From Planococcus citri (Eukaryota; Arthropoda; Insecta; Hemiptera; Pseudococcidae): a DNA stretch of 64,000 nucleotides. Shown piece after piece: positions 44,809 through 57,466 of the stretch (position 1 is the first letter of the stretch; the number at the start of each line of letters is the position of its first letter). The notes beneath the pieces are model-generated. The model saw only the letters and a program-made list of their open reading frames with translations. It did no database searches and had not been told where the DNA came from. A program made the position numbers and the translations under genes. Location: positions 9,412,559 through 9,476,558 of the forward strand of contig NC_088680.1 of assembly GCF_950023065.1 (NCBI RefSeq), given 5' to 3'.

Positions 44809-46525
44809 GGTCATTCCATCTCAATTCTACCAACGTTTTTGAGTCATGTGCTTCGATTTCGCTCAATTTTTTTTAGGTACAATGTCTACCCATCCAATAA
44901 GTAAGAATCCCGCAATCAGTTTGGTCTCAGCCTCCTCAGGAGGTGGTGAGAGGAGGGGAGGGGGCTTCACTTATTTTCACATCGTCTCGAGGTACTCAAC
45001 TTCAGCAGCGCGCATATCTCCAAAGTACATATATGATACTTTGATCAAAACTGATTTCACAATTCAAAAGTGCATTGCATTTTGAACTTTTCAAGTGTTT
45101 TGAAATTTTCGAAAGTTGAAAGTTGAACTTTCAGATTGAAAGTTCAAATTTCAAAGTAGCGTTGTAGGTGGGAGCTACCATTAAAAATTCTGAAAAAATT
45201 TTCATACATGTGCCTTTCAATGCTTTTTCGAAGTATTCAATTTTTGAGATGGGATCTTTCAAATGGGGGGAGCACCCCCTCCACCAAATTTGAGAAAAAC
45301 TTTCAAAAAGGAAATCTGGGGCATTTGATATATCGAATTGTATGTTTTTGGTGACGCTGAACGCGAACATGACGTCTGATTTATGATTGGACCTCATCCA
45401 CGGCCCCCAGAACTTCCCCAAAGGAGGTAAAAGTTGAAAAATGGTTTCATTGGTGTGACACATGAAAAAGCTGTTTTCGATATCGCTGAACACGAATATA
45501 GCATTAATTTTTCATATTGACCTCACCAATGGCCCCAAGAACCTATTTATGTTTACGTTATCAGATGTCAATATAAAAAGGAAGCGAATGGCGTTTAAGG
45601 CTATTCTCTACCCCTGTTATCAGTAGCGATTTTTGATGAAAACTACGAACTTTGGCCGGGGATTGTGCGAAAACTACTGGACGGATTTTCGTGGGGTTTG
45701 TTTTATTTTACTTAGAAAACATTCAAAAGCGAGGGTATGTCGAGATATTTTTGATTTATGTCATTTTGTGGCCGTCATTGGGAATTGAATGGAGGTATTA
45801 TTGATGCTCAGATCTCCGTTGGAAAAGCTAAATTGGAAAATATGGCTACATACCCTCGCTTTCAATGATAAATTATTAGCATTGGTGAAAAAAAATTGAA
45901 AGAATTTTGAAAATTCACGGAGAAATCCCCGTCTGAAGTTTAGATGGGAGCGGGTCGCGGGACATAAGTACGACTAAATTCGTTCACTCGATTACATGCG
46001 ATCTTATGAACGAACGATGAAAATAACGAACAAATCGGCTTCATATTTCGAACGTTTTCACTGGGGTAGAGAATAGCCTTAATACACACATTTTTGAAAT
46101 TAGTTTTCAGTTTGTTCAATCTCGTACCATAAAGTTTTCGAATATTTACTTATTTTTTAGTGTAACAGTCACAAAGGAGGACCTGAGTGAAGCTCCATGG
46201 ATGAGGTTTAATAAAAAAAAAAAACTAAGGCTATATTCGTGTTCAGCATTATCGAAACCATATTATTTTTCGGACTTTTACCCCCTTTGGGAAGGTGCTG
46301 GGGGCCGTGGATGGGGTCCAATTAAAAATCTAACGTTATATTCGTGTTCAGCGTCACCAAAAACATACAATTCGATATATCACATGCCCCAGATTTTTTT
46401 TGATAATTTTGCCCAAATTTGGGGGAGAGGGTACTCCCCTACATTAAAAGATCCCATCTCAAAAATTGAATATTTCGAAAAAAGTATCAAAAGGTACATC
46501 TATGGGGATTTCAAAAAATTAGTTT
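44809..46525. mobile_element. foldback-type element, asymmetric arms, with nested MITE
   Basis: The left arm (44809 to about 45540) starts GGTCATTCCATCTCAATT and is homologous to the arms of the foldback element at 54487-56118. The right arm (about 46196-46525) is its inverted counterpart but is shortened and lacks the terminus. Both arms carry the block GGTGCTGGGGGCCGTGGATG (or its complement). The centre is occupied by a TTAA-flanked MITE. No coding sequence is seen. Confidence 0.75.
45599..46078. mobile_element. MITE with TTAA target duplication and 16-bp terminal inverted repeats
   Basis: The ends are GGCTATTCTCTACCCC and its exact reverse complement, with TTAA immediately outside at 45595-45598 and 46079-46082. 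A TTAA duplication is characteristic of piggyBac-type transposases, although the terminal sequence is not one I know for that group. A second inverted pair lies inside: AAAGCGAGGGTATGT near 45728 and ACATACCCTCGCTTT near 45850. Confidence 0.85.
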
Positions 46526-46544
46526 GTAATGAAAAAAAGTAAAA

Positions 46545-47430
46545 AAAAATATTCTCGCTGTAACTTTTTCAAAATTCCAAACGATGGCTTTCACAACTTT
46601 TTCACTCACCAGGAATAGTTGAGCTTCCTTTCTGAAATTTCCGAGCTTTTCACATTTTAAATGTTCGATTTCTACTTTCCCAACTAACCCATTTTAAAAC
46701 TCACAAACAGACTTGCTCCAAATTGAATCAATTTTGAAAAATAAAGACTTCAAAGTTTTTTTGGCTATTCTGCGTGAAATTATAGACAAATGTGATTATT
46801 AATCGACTCATCCCTCTCCCCTTTCCCTCTGAAGAAGCAGATGAGAAATTGCGATAGTTTCTCGAGAGACTGGACCGTCGAAGAAAATATATGGAAAGAT
46901 TGTCCAAAATTGGTTAGCCGATCTTCATTATTGAAAAAAAGTATCGCGTATTTACGGCGAACCGAGTATGCAATTTTATTAACACGTCTCGTAATCCTGT
47001 GAAATTAGCCAAAATACGCGGATTTTAACGGCAAATGCATGTTCGATGTCAAGCTAATGTGTTGTATGCTGTTTCACTTCTATGTCCTAAAATGAATTCA
47101 AGCACCGAATAAAATATGTTATTCCAATTGAGGATCTTCTACTCTCCCCCGCCCCCTCGAAGACACCCTCACTAGAATGAATCCTATTTCGAAGTTTCAT
47201 CATTTTACGCAGTCATTATCCCGAGGTTGTTGAATTTTATAAACAATCAATTTCCTTTTTTTCCCTCTCCCCCCCCCCCAAGAAAAAAATGAAAAAAAAT
47301 CCGATTGGTTCATAAATTTTATATTTACCTATTAGTCATCAGAATTTAATCATCACTATTTCTAAAGAAAAAACTCCACCTTTTACCTAAAAAATGTTAG
47401 TCCTCTTGCATGAAGTATCTCCCCCCCCCT
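46545..47430 (+). repeat. dispersed repeat B, copy inverted relative to 58725-59600
   Basis: The two copies match in order for nearly 0.9 kb: TAACTTTTTCAAAATTCCAA at the start, GGACCGTCGAAGA in the middle, the 35-base block at 46949-46983, and ATTCCTATTT-like sequence near the end. A more diverged third copy is at 28960-29990. No coding sequence is recognised. Confidence 0.8.
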
Positions 47431-47822
47431 TGGAAAAATTATTTCAAAAATTGATAGCGATAAGCATTTTTTGGGGTATTTTTCAAATTTTTAGTCGGAA
47501 TCGTTTTTAAATAACATAGTTTTTCCAATTGGAGGCTTTACAAAAGAGAGGCCAGTACTGTTGGAAGACGATGAGTTAAGTCCATTTAGGAGAAGAGGTC
47601 ATTTAGAATAATTTTGACCACAAAAAATGATGTTTCAATTCTCATCATTTTCTCCCATTTTTAGCCAAATTTTTGTAAAAAATGATGGCTATTGCGGTAG
47701 GCCCAACTTTGGATAAAAAGGTCGGGGGTCAAAAATTTTGATAGTTCTCGACGTTTTGAGCTCAAACTAGACGATTCCCGGTGTGTCAGATTTTATATAT
47801 GTGAATACACGTACCTAGTACC
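47431..47822. other. non-coding spacer
   Basis: AT-rich DNA with no recognisable gene or repeat boundary. Confidence 0.5.
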
Positions 47823-49290
47823 TTGTGGTGCCCGGGTCTTTTATGACAATTGTGGTGCCCGCGTACATAGAGGATCACATAATATGTATGATAAAGGTGT
47901 TTTGGTGCAGTTTGGATTTTTCATCATAGTTAGTCATAGTGATATAAACTTGGTACTTGTGGTGCCCGCCTCAAAATTTTTGTTCACCTTAGAGTGCATT
48001 TCACTCGATTCTGCATCGTTTTGTATAAAAAGACCTTGTGGTGCCCGATTTGGGCACCACAAGCTGTAATAGTGACATTAAGAACCATTGCCAAATAATG
48101 TAATAGTTAGATAAAACATCATTGGTATTGGATAGACTAATTTGTTCGTGGGAATATGTTTAAAATCACTCCCAGGGAAAGGAGATTTTCCCTGGTCGTT
48201 GCTAGCTTGAGAGAATGAGTGTCTATGGTTCATAATTGACTATTCATCATTAAAATAAGAGGTTTAAATAAAGAACACCTCAAGAATAATATGTACATTC
48301 TGTTTATTCTAATCTTTACATATTATACAAATTTATACTCAAAGAGTTATATGAATTAAGAGCTATTTAACGTACAAAGTACAACTAGGCAATTCTTTAT
48401 ACACTAGTGTTAGAGAAATAGCTATATTATGTCACTAAAGAGGCGTAAGGCCTGGTGCGTAAGAATATTTATATACTTACCCTATTGAAGGAGCGATAAA
48501 TCATTCCTTGCGTCTGTGTAAGCTGGTTAGACTTACTGCACATGATTTTATGACGATCACGTCATAAAACCCAGAAAAGAATGGGCGGCAATTATCTTAC
48601 GATAATTACGGCAAAACACTGTACACTTTCACACCCCTACTGAACGGCTCACTAATACTAGGTCTTATTGGTGTGTACATATCCTACTCTGCACTTTTAC
48701 CGGATCACGCGGTGTAATGTCCGGAATCATTAACCGCGAGTCGAAAATACCTTGTCCCAGCAACGACATAACGGGGGACAAGTTAATATCAATTATATCA
48801 ACCCTCAGGGGGGTTACAACGGGGGAAGAATGTATGGCACAACCTAAATTAAATGGGTTGAAAGTCACTTGACTAGATCCTATCATCGCGAATAATAAGA
48901 ACTTGTCTATTAAGATGGAGATTCGACAACCGGCGACACCACACTGGACCTCTGATCCTGTGGACGACGCGAGAAGGCTCTAAAGAAGATGTTACCACTT
49001 TGGAAGACTTGAACGAACTCCTCTTTCTTTCTCATCCGATGATCCATCGAGGCGCTCGCCCGGATCATCGTGGGAGTTAACACGTAGACCTTGACCATAA
49101 AGAGGTGGATCTTATTTCTCCTCTTTCGAGAAGAATACATTAGAACCGGTATGGAGAACCTTCTAGTAGTTTCCCGGTATAGAGAAGCTTCTAGCAATTT
49201 CCCCTTACGCGGTTGGGCCATACCTGTACCTTACAAAGCCCAAAACTGGGCACCACAATGACTATGCATACTTAAACCAGGCACCACAAT
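47823..49290. mobile_element. unclassified element-like block with clustered GTGGTGCCC repeats
   Basis: TTGTGGTGCCC occurs at 47823, 47850, 47957 and 48036, and in inverted orientation at 48052-48062 and 49248-49258, with a one-base variant at 49279-49289. The inner DNA (48090-49240) differs from the surroundings by higher GC content and low homopolymer content. It contains a CCAGGGAAA...TTTCCCTGG hairpin near 48172-48194. On the minus strand a 103-codon basic frame (49221-48910) and a 73-codon frame (48886-48665) follow a TGGTGCCC motif that could be read as a primer-binding site. No protease, RT or transposase is visible. It may be a DNA transposon with subterminal repeats or the remains of an LTR element. 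Confidence 0.4.
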
Positions 49291-49307
49291 GACTAAGTTT
49301 AAATCTA

Positions 49308-49921
49308 CATAAGGTGCACCGGGGGAAGTTGGAATTCGGGGTAAGTTAGAAAACTTGCTCTAGCGCCTAGAGGTTTATATCTGGCGAAGTGCCACTAAAG
49401 GTGACTTGAGGGTACTACCCCTACTTCATCACGGCATAAAAATTTTCGCGATTCAGTTTCATTTTAGATGTCTTTGGTTCAATTGTATTTTGTTGTTGTT
49501 TTGAACTTATTTTGAATTTGGTCTAAAATACAGACTTTCTATTTCTTAGTTTTTCGCATATAGCGGACGAACCGTGCGTCCTAGTGAAAATCTGATGAGA
49601 GTGATCTCAAAGAGAATTAAATTCTCTACAATTTTGTTTTTATGCAATTTTTCTAGGACGCTCGGTTTGTGATCTACGCCTCTGCAAAGTTTAGCCTGTT
49701 CTGACTTCCCCCAATTGGGGTAAGTCAGGACAGTTCATATTTTATTCCACTGAGCGAAAGCTACTGTGTCAATCGCGCTCAAATTTTTACCATAGGTTAA
49801 GAACCCTTATGGGAACCTACATAATAAATTTGATCCATATTGGTTCATTAGAAGGGGAGTAACAGCTGGTCAAAGTTGAAATTGCGAAAAATCATTCTGA
49901 CTTGCCCCGGTGCACCTTATG
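49308..49921. mobile_element. mariner-like MITE, TA target duplication, 17-bp terminal inverted repeats
   Basis: The ends CATAAGGTGCACCGGGG (49308-49324) and its exact reverse complement (49905-49921) are flanked by TA at 49306-49307 and 49922-49923. Weaker matching continues inward (GAAGTTGG against CAAGTCAG). The TA duplication fits the Tc1/mariner superfamily. There is no transposase. GGGGTAAGT-type motifs recur inside. Confidence 0.85.
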
Positions 49922-50039
49922 TATTTATAGAAGTTTCACTGAAACTTGAATTCTTACATTTATGACCTGGAACCTGTTCTAATTGACCAAATCAACTCAA
50001 ACTTGGCAAATGGGGTTCTTTTAGCACCTAGAATTGACC

Positions 50040-50735
50040 CCCAAAATTTTAAGGGTCAAAGTTGAAAATTACAGAAAGGTCATTTTTTTGGAGGGGCATA
50101 ATATGGCCCCAAATGAACGAAAAGGGTCCAAAATCGTACCATTGGTCAGTACCTTCATTGTGGTCAACATATTCAAATCTCAGCGTCCTAGGACATCCTC
50201 ACCCCATTTAAGGTGGAAAAAACCACATTTTACCCCTATTTTTGACTCCCTCGCCCCTCAAATTGATCTGAGGGGTCCAAATTTCCAGTATACAATGGGA
50301 GGATGCCTCATGAGTACTTATTTCTGGTTTCAACCTTCCAACCCTCCAACCCTATTTCACCTATCTCCGGGGTCAAAAAAGTGGATTTTTCTTGTTATTT
50401 TACGGGTTTTTCAATTTTTCAGACAACCTGTAGCCCCTCCAAATTGACCTAGAGGGTCCAAATTTTCACAGTGTATTGGGATCTGAAGTGCCTTTTGCAG
50501 GTTTCAACCTTCCAACCCTATTTCACCTCTCTCCAGGGTCAAAAAAGTGGATTTTTCTTGTTATTTTACGGGTTTTTCAATTTTTCAGACAACCTGTAGC
50601 CCCTCCAAATTGACCTAGAGGGTCCAAATTTTCACAGTATATTGGGAAAATGTATCTGAAGTGCCTTTTGCAGGTTTCAACCTTCCAACCCCATTTGACC
50701 TGTTTCACTGTTTCAGGGTCAAGACAGGTTTGTTA
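50040..50735. repeat. ~166-bp tandem repeat, about four units
   Basis: GTGGATTTTTCTTGTTATTT recurs at 50381 and 50547, giving a 166-bp period. Related but diverged units flank these two, recognisable by CCAAATT and TTCAACCTTCCAACCC. The central copies are nearly identical. Open frames here are by-products. Confidence 0.85.
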
Positions 50736-50914
50736 TCTACCATATTTCTCAAAGGAGGAAGAAGAGAGTTGGGCGAAGCCTGAGGGAGGTACAGAGGGGA
50801 CAAAGTCCCCCCTCCCTAAATACAGGCGAAGCACAGGAGCAAAGCGAGGGTGCGAGTAGCTCAAGCGAAGCGCAGAACATGAAAAAAAGACATCTGGAGG
50901 AGGTAGTTTTTTGA

Positions 50915-51590
50915 GTGATTTCATAAAATGAGACCGACATTACATTCAGGGACCGAGGAAGTTTTTTTTTTTATAAAAAAAGAAGGGATTATTTTGAACA
51001 ATTCCTACACAGAAATGAAAAATTTTAAAAACTGTTCGCAATAACTTTAATTTATTCTATTTTCTTGATTTTTTCACAACTTGAGGGAGGGAAGAGTTCA
51101 ATTCGAAACGATCGGGGCAGTTTTTTTCTTGAAAATAGAATCATAGCGAGAAATTATGATGCAGAAATGAAAACATTTTGGATACCTACATCAACAGCAC
51201 TCCTACTCATTTTTTTCCAAAACAAGTAACTTCAGTTACCAAAAAGCAACAAAACGTGATCAATATATTTTAATACAGAAGAAAATGGTATAAAAAACCT
51301 GATTTTCAATTCTTGGCTGAAATGTAAGACTTTAACGATTTCAGAAAAAAGAAACGCCTTTTGGCAATTTCCGGCCAAAGGCGAGATTTTGGACAATTTT
51401 TGAAAAAAAGTTAGACTTTTTGGAATTTATTGCAAAAAAACGACAATTTTTACCCATTCCGCAACAAATCAAAAATTTCGTCAATTTTTGAAAAAACTAA
51501 ACTTTTTTACCATTTTTGGCATAAAAAGCAAAATTTTGACAAAAAGTGATTTCTGGCCAAAAAAAAAACCAAAACTTTTGGGTAGTTCGA
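50915..51590 (+). repeat. dispersed repeat C, copy 2
   Basis: This is the partner of 43985-44560 (same order of landmarks, same strand). It begins with TCATAAAATGAGACCGACAT and ends with CTTTTGGGTAGTTC. No coding sequence is seen. Confidence 0.7.
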
Positions 51591-54009
51591 TTCCTTTTCA
51601 AAAATTCAGTCCTTATCTAAATCAATTCCTCGGACCCGAAAATGGCCCCATTTCCCATCTATGTATAATAACCACATCCGAACACTTTCATTCGACAAAT
51701 CCGCCCAAACCTTTTATCCATCGCAATTACCACCTTCGATCAAAAAAAACACAAAAAAGCCCACTAAACTAAATCCGAACCCCCCCCCCCGCCCCCCACA
51801 CAGTCCACATAAAAGCGCTATCCATGCATTCTATCGAATTTAAAAATCAATTTAAAAGCTTCGCTTTATTACGGCAGTGCCTTGTAAGGCGGCTTGGCCG
51901 GGCCGGGATGGTACGTCAAAGCTATCAAGCTAAGTATGCACGGGATGGTCGTTAATGGTTCAAAGGGATGTTGAAAATGAAAACGCGCATTAGTGTGTGA
52001 CTAATGAGACGCGTTTAAAGGTGCAGTCTGCCTCTGTGCGGTGCGCGCTGCTCGCTGCTCGAATCGCATTTTCTTTACTCGGCGAATTAAGAATTTCGCG
52101 ATTCATTAAAACTAAATTCTTCGCATTAAAAGCTTGAACGAAGATGAAGAAAGCGGAAAGCACGATGGCAAAAAGTTTTTTAAGATTCGGTTTCCCTTTC
52201 CCTTTTTCTATGTGCTAATTCTTCTTGCAGCTTGGGATGTTGGGCCTGACTGATGGAACACTATCGCAGGCATCTCATCATCCTCACACCTTGTAAATTC
52301 AGCCAGCTTTTCACGACACCGCGCATTAATGGAAATATTTCAAATATGCGCCAGTGCCACCTTCGTGTCGTCGTCGGTATCGTTAAAACCATGACGAAGT
52401 GTACAGCAAAGTGTGGGGCTTCTGCTGCTTGCTTGTGCTGGTTTAATCGAAACGTGGATGAAATTAATAAAACGTCATTCACTCGACTAATCAATTTGCC
52501 GCGGCTACGTTATATTCTCGTTGATTGTATTAATCGCGACACAAAAACGTCGTTCGACAATTAATCGCTCGCGTAATATGGAAAATGGCTCCTCGCGCGA
52601 TTTGCACAACAAACGCTCTATAATTGAGTTGGCATTTCAGCCAAATGAAAAACACCCACCGACGAACAAATACACCTAAATGTTCCAACAGCAGCCATCA
52701 CAACCGATCTTTACATATGCACAATCGTGACATGAAATCAAAATTATCATACAGATGTCATCGTGTCACATATAGGAAAATGGAAATTACCTATATACTC
52801 GAATACGTACGTACGTACATCAATCGACCAACAACGCAGACCCTTTCATAATATTCTACTTCTCTCTCATACATGCATATTTTTCGGTTAACGTGTTCCA
52901 TATTATTGTAATTACCTACACGATATCGATTAGAATCTGCCCCGAAATGCGATGAAACTGATACAGCTCACGATTATAGCCCTCGGTGATAAATTATATT
53001 CGTCGTTAACGATAAAAGAATAAACGCTGTGCTTCCAGGCCTTTGTGGGTACGAATATAGTTCACATCTTCGAATAACCCCCCTCCCCCTGCTTCTTATT
53101 CGCCTATAGTTAACGAGCCCAAATTACTATATTATAACTCTTCGGCAGGTATCAAAACAACAACCCTACCTCGCCAGCCACCTTAACACCTATCAATTTA
53201 CCATACTTTTGAGTATTATGCGTATTAGATATACAAATAGAGTTGCTTTTGCAGATACCGACTGTCGAGAATATCTGTGAAACTTGATATCAGATACCCG
53301 AGGGTCTCCGCGTATAATGATTTTATCAGCTCGTTTCTAAATTTACCATCATCTTATCGGTATTCTGTACCCTATCTGCCCACGAAAGCCTGAAAAAAAA
53401 ACATACACGAATAAAATACGCACCCTTATCAATAGGCTTGTTTAAAATTTTAATTTACTCGTCAACGTTTTACCTATGTATATTGTGAATTAAGTACCAA
53501 GACTCGAGAACCGAGGCTTATAAACTCAAAAAGTCTGCCAAACTTTATTTTACATCTGCTTACGTACGTTGCATTGACTACACCATCCGACGACGATGTT
53601 GAAATGAAAATTTTTAATTTAGCGAATCGGGCGTCTAAAACGATTAAAAACTGCGAAAAAACTTTCATCGTTGATTTTCACGTCAGTATTTCTCGCTTTA
53701 ATGTAATACGATATAGATGGGTAATCGAATATTTAAAAACTAACGACCATTTCTTTCCGTTTTCAATTAACGGTTCTACTTTTCGATTAAGTTTTAATTG
53801 CGAAACTGAATCGATGAAATGAAAAAACCCCAAATCGAGTTGTGTGTTTTGTTTTTTTTTTGCGAGTGAGTTTTTCTGATTAAGGTTTATTGAATGTGGC
53901 TGAGATGGAGTAAAAAGTAAAGACAACTGAGTGACATATGCTGAAGTTTTTCTTAAATCATGGAAAAGTATGCGAGCGAGGAATTCTGGGAAATGTCAGG
54001 TAAAATTCA
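51591..54009. other. unique non-coding stretch
   Basis: Composition is mixed and repeats are few. A 103-codon frame at 52253-52564 and an 82-codon frame at 53574-53822 show no recognisable domain. The stretch could include exons or regulatory DNA of a host gene, but none can be supported. A short GTAC repeat lies near 52806-52818. Confidence 0.5.
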
Positions 54010-54486
54010 TGATCTGTTTTCAAGCGAAGAGAATCGAATCGAATCATTCACGAACGATTGGTGATTGAACAAATTTATTAATTTCTGGGTGAATCATTCT
54101 CGAACGAAATAATTTATGTTTAGTGAATCATTCAATCATTCGCGAACAAATCGAATTATCTAATTAATTTTTGGGAATCATTCACGTACGAATTGAATTA
54201 TTTTTGGCGAATCATTCGCGAACAAATTGAACAGTTTTTTGGTGAAATCATTCGCGAACGAATTGAGTAATTTTTGGTGAATTATTCGCGAACGAATCAA
54301 TCCGCATAAATGACTCGTTCGCGAACGAATCGATTTATTTAATAAATTTTTGGGAATCATTCACGAACGTCACGAACGTGTGTTTCATTCGATCATTCGC
54401 GAAAGAAATGAATAATTTTTGGTGAATCATTCGCGAACGAATCAATTCGTATAAGTGACTCGTTCGCGAACGAATCGATTCATTTA
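54010..54486. repeat. degenerate TTCGCGAACGAAT repeat, left part
   Basis: Variants of AATCATTCGCGAACGAATTGAAT recur, each centred on the palindrome TTCGCGAA. The array continues at 56119-56350 beyond the foldback element, so that element inserted into it. Confidence 0.85.
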
Positions 54487-56118
54487 GGTCGTTCCATGCC
54501 AACTCAACCAAAAAAAGGCGATTTGGAAAGTCATGTCTTTCGATTTTGCTCAGATTTTTTTTTACAATATCTATCCACCCAGTAAGTAAGAAAGCCGCAA
54601 TCAGTTTGGTCCCAGCCCCCTCAGGGGGCGGGTGGGGGGATTCTATTATTTTCACATTGTCTCGAGGTACTCAACTTCAGCAGCCCATTCTTCCAAAACT
54701 ATGATACTTTGATCAAAACTGATTTCACAATTCAGAAGGGCATTGAATTTTCAACTTTTTAAGTATTTTGAAATTTTCAAAAGTTGAAAGTTGAACTTTC
54801 AATTTGAAAGTTCAAATTTCAAAATGGCGCTGTAAGTGGGAGCTGACATTTAAAATTTTGAAAAAATTTCCATAGATGTACATTTTGATACTTTTTCGAA
54901 ATATTTAGGTTTCGAGATGGAACTCTTGACGGAGGGGGAGCACCCCCACCCGCCCCAATTTTGGGTGAAACTTTCAAAAGAGAATCTGGGGCATGTGATA
55001 TATCGAATTGTATGTTTTCGGCAACGCTGGACACGAATATGACGTCAGATTTTTGATAGGACCCCATCCACGGCCCCCAGCACCTCCTCAAAGGGGGTAA
55101 AGGGGGTAAAGGGGGTAAAAGTTCAAAAAAGCGTTTTGTTCGTGTGACACATGGAATAGTATGTTTTTGGTGACGCTGAACACGAATATGACGTCAGATT
55201 TGTGATTGGACCCCATCCACGGCCCCCAACAATTTTTTTGGAATTTACCTATTGGGGGAGATTCTGGGGGCCATGGGTGAAGTCGATTCGAAAAACTAAG
55301 GCAATATTCGTGTTCAGCGATATCGAAAACATATGTACTATTGCATGTGTCTCACGAATGTAACCATTTTTGGGGGATCACCCCCTTTGGAGAGGTGCTG
55401 GGGGCCGTGGATGGGGTCCAATCACAAATCTGACGTCATATTCGTGTTCAGCGTCACCAGAAACATACTGTTCCATGTGTCACACGAACAAAGTGCTTTT
55501 TTGAACTTTTACCCCCTTTGAGGAGGTGCTGGGGGCCGTGGATGGGGTCCTATCAAAAATCTGACGTCATATTCGTGTCCAGCGTTGCCGAAAACATACA
55601 ATTCGATATATCACATGCCCCAGATTCTCTTTTGAAAGTTTCACCCAAAATTGGGGCGGGTGGGGGTGCTCGGCTCCCCCTCCGTCAAGAGTTCCATCTC
55701 GAAACCTAAATATTTCGAAAAAGTATCAAAATGTACATCTATAGAAATTTTTTCAAAATTTTAAATGGCAGCTCCCACTTACAGCGCCATTTTTAAATTT
55801 GAACTTTCAAATTGAAAGTTCAACTTTCAACTTTTGAAAATTTCAAAATACTTAAAAACTTCAAAATGCAATGCCCTTTAGAACTGTGAAATCAGTTTTG
55901 ATCAAAGTATTATAGTTTTGGAGGAATGGGCTGCTGAAGTTGAGTACCTCGATACAATGTGAAAATAATGGAAGCCCCACCACCCGCCCCCTGAGGGGGC
56001 TGGGACCAAACTGATTGCGGATTTCTTACTTACTGGGTGGGTAGATATTGTGAAAAAAATTTGAGCAAAATCGAAGGACATGACCCAAAAACGTTGGTTG
56101 AGTTGACATGGAATGACC
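54487..56118. mobile_element. foldback element, 1.63 kb, with long inverted arms
   Basis: The termini GGTCGTTCCATGCCAACTC and GAGTTGACATGGAATGACC are near-perfect reverse complements. The inverted homology continues through most of both arms and meets near 55250. The arms contain matched segments such as AAGTAAGAAAGCCGCAATCA with its complement, and the inner parts hold the block GGTGCTGGGGGCCGTGGATG twice in minus and three times in plus orientation (about 55000-55600). Three GGGGGTAAA repeats lie at about 55090-55118. No target duplication is obvious. A relative lies at 44809-46525. It has no coding capacity, as is usual for foldback elements. Confidence 0.9.
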
Positions 56119-56350
56119 AAATTAATTTTTGGTAGTCATTCACAAACGAGCGAGTCATTCGATCATTCGCGAACGAATTGAATAATTTTTGGTGAATCAT
56201 TTGCGAACGAATCGATTTATTCAATTAATTTTTAGTGAATCATTCACAAACGAATTGAATACTTTCTGGTGAATCATTCGCGAACAAATTGAATAATATT
56301 TGGTGAATCGTTCATTATTCGTTCGCGAACGAATTGGGAATTGATTCTGA
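56119..56350. repeat. degenerate TTCGCGAACGAAT repeat, right part
   Basis: Continuation of the array at 54010-54486, with the same TTCGCGAA-centred units. Confidence 0.85.
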
Positions 56351-57466
56351 TTCGTAGTAATTCATCAATTCGTTGGCAAATAATTTCGCTAAAATTATCA
56401 AAATCTCGCTTTCTTCCAGAAATCATCGAACTGAAATTTGGCTCTTTGAAAGATCATGTCATCCAGACCTCAGAACCAAATTTTCAGCTTCGGAAGTTGA
56501 TTTGTCGATTTTTTGCAAATTTAAATCGCTAGAAATAGCCTATTCTCGGTTTATATGTATGTACATATATATTGAAGCCCCCCCTCTCCTCGAATCGATT
56601 GTCAACATTTTTGGGCCGACTTGGAGCCTCTAACAAAATACATAGCAACGGTTGGCTTTTCTCTAGCAACTTCAAATCGCTCCGAAAGATATTGTAAATA
56701 ATTTTGACAACTGAAAATTCAATCCTAAGTTTGGTAAGTTGCTGGAGAAAAGCCAACATTTCGTAGAGGCTTCAGATCGGTCCAAAAACAGTGGAAATTG
56801 ATTCCAGGAGATCGAGTTTACAAGGTACATGAGCAAGGTTTCGAGCAATTTCTTTTAAAAAAATTGACGATTTTGGATTTTTTTGAAAATTTTTGTTTTT
56901 TTTTTAAAGTTGAAAAATAGGTACTTACACTTTCTAACTCGTCGCCCAGAATTTTTGACTTACCGACCATGATTGATTTCGAATACCGAATTTATGATAG
57001 TATTAAATTTTCAGCTACCAAAATTGATTACAACGCTTTCTGAAGCGATTTGAAGTTGCTGGAGAAAATATAACTTTTGCTGAACGCTCCAGATTGGTTC
57101 AAAAATGGTGGAAATCGATTCGAGGGGGATCGACTTTAGTACAATCTGATTTTGCTTCAGCTAAAATTTTTGATTTCTCAAAAATTGACGAAAATTTCAA
57201 ATTTTTTTCAGAATGGGTAAAAAATGATTTTTTTGCAAAAAATTCTAAAAAATGTTTCTTTCTTCCAAAAATTGTGCAAAATTTCGCCTTTTTTTCAGAA
57301 ATTGCCAAAAGAACTTTTCTTTTGCTAAAATCGTTTAAGTCTCGATTTTTTCCAGAAATTGAAAATCTGGTCATTTTCTCCCACATTAAAATATTTTGCT
57401 CGCGTATTGTCGCTTGTTTGTCACTTTTTGATGACTTTTTCGAGCTTTTTGGTTAAGTGTAATGAA
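56351..57466. other. non-coding stretch with weak internal repetition
   Basis: No gene is recognised. Motifs such as GTTGCTGGAGAAAA and TTCAGATCGGTCCAAAAA recur in diverged form (near 56745-56790 and 57055-57105), suggesting an old duplication. The end resembles the TTTGCAAAAATT repeat type seen elsewhere. Confidence 0.5.

Noticed and set aside
48665..49221. Two minus-strand frames (103 and 73 codons) as a possible gag-like gene
   Set aside because: Basic composition and position after a TGGTGCCC motif are suggestive, but there is no zinc knuckle, protease or RT, so a CDS call is not supported.
52253..52564. A 103-codon plus-strand frame with several cysteines
   Set aside because: Cysteines are not spaced like a known motif and the opposite strand is also open.
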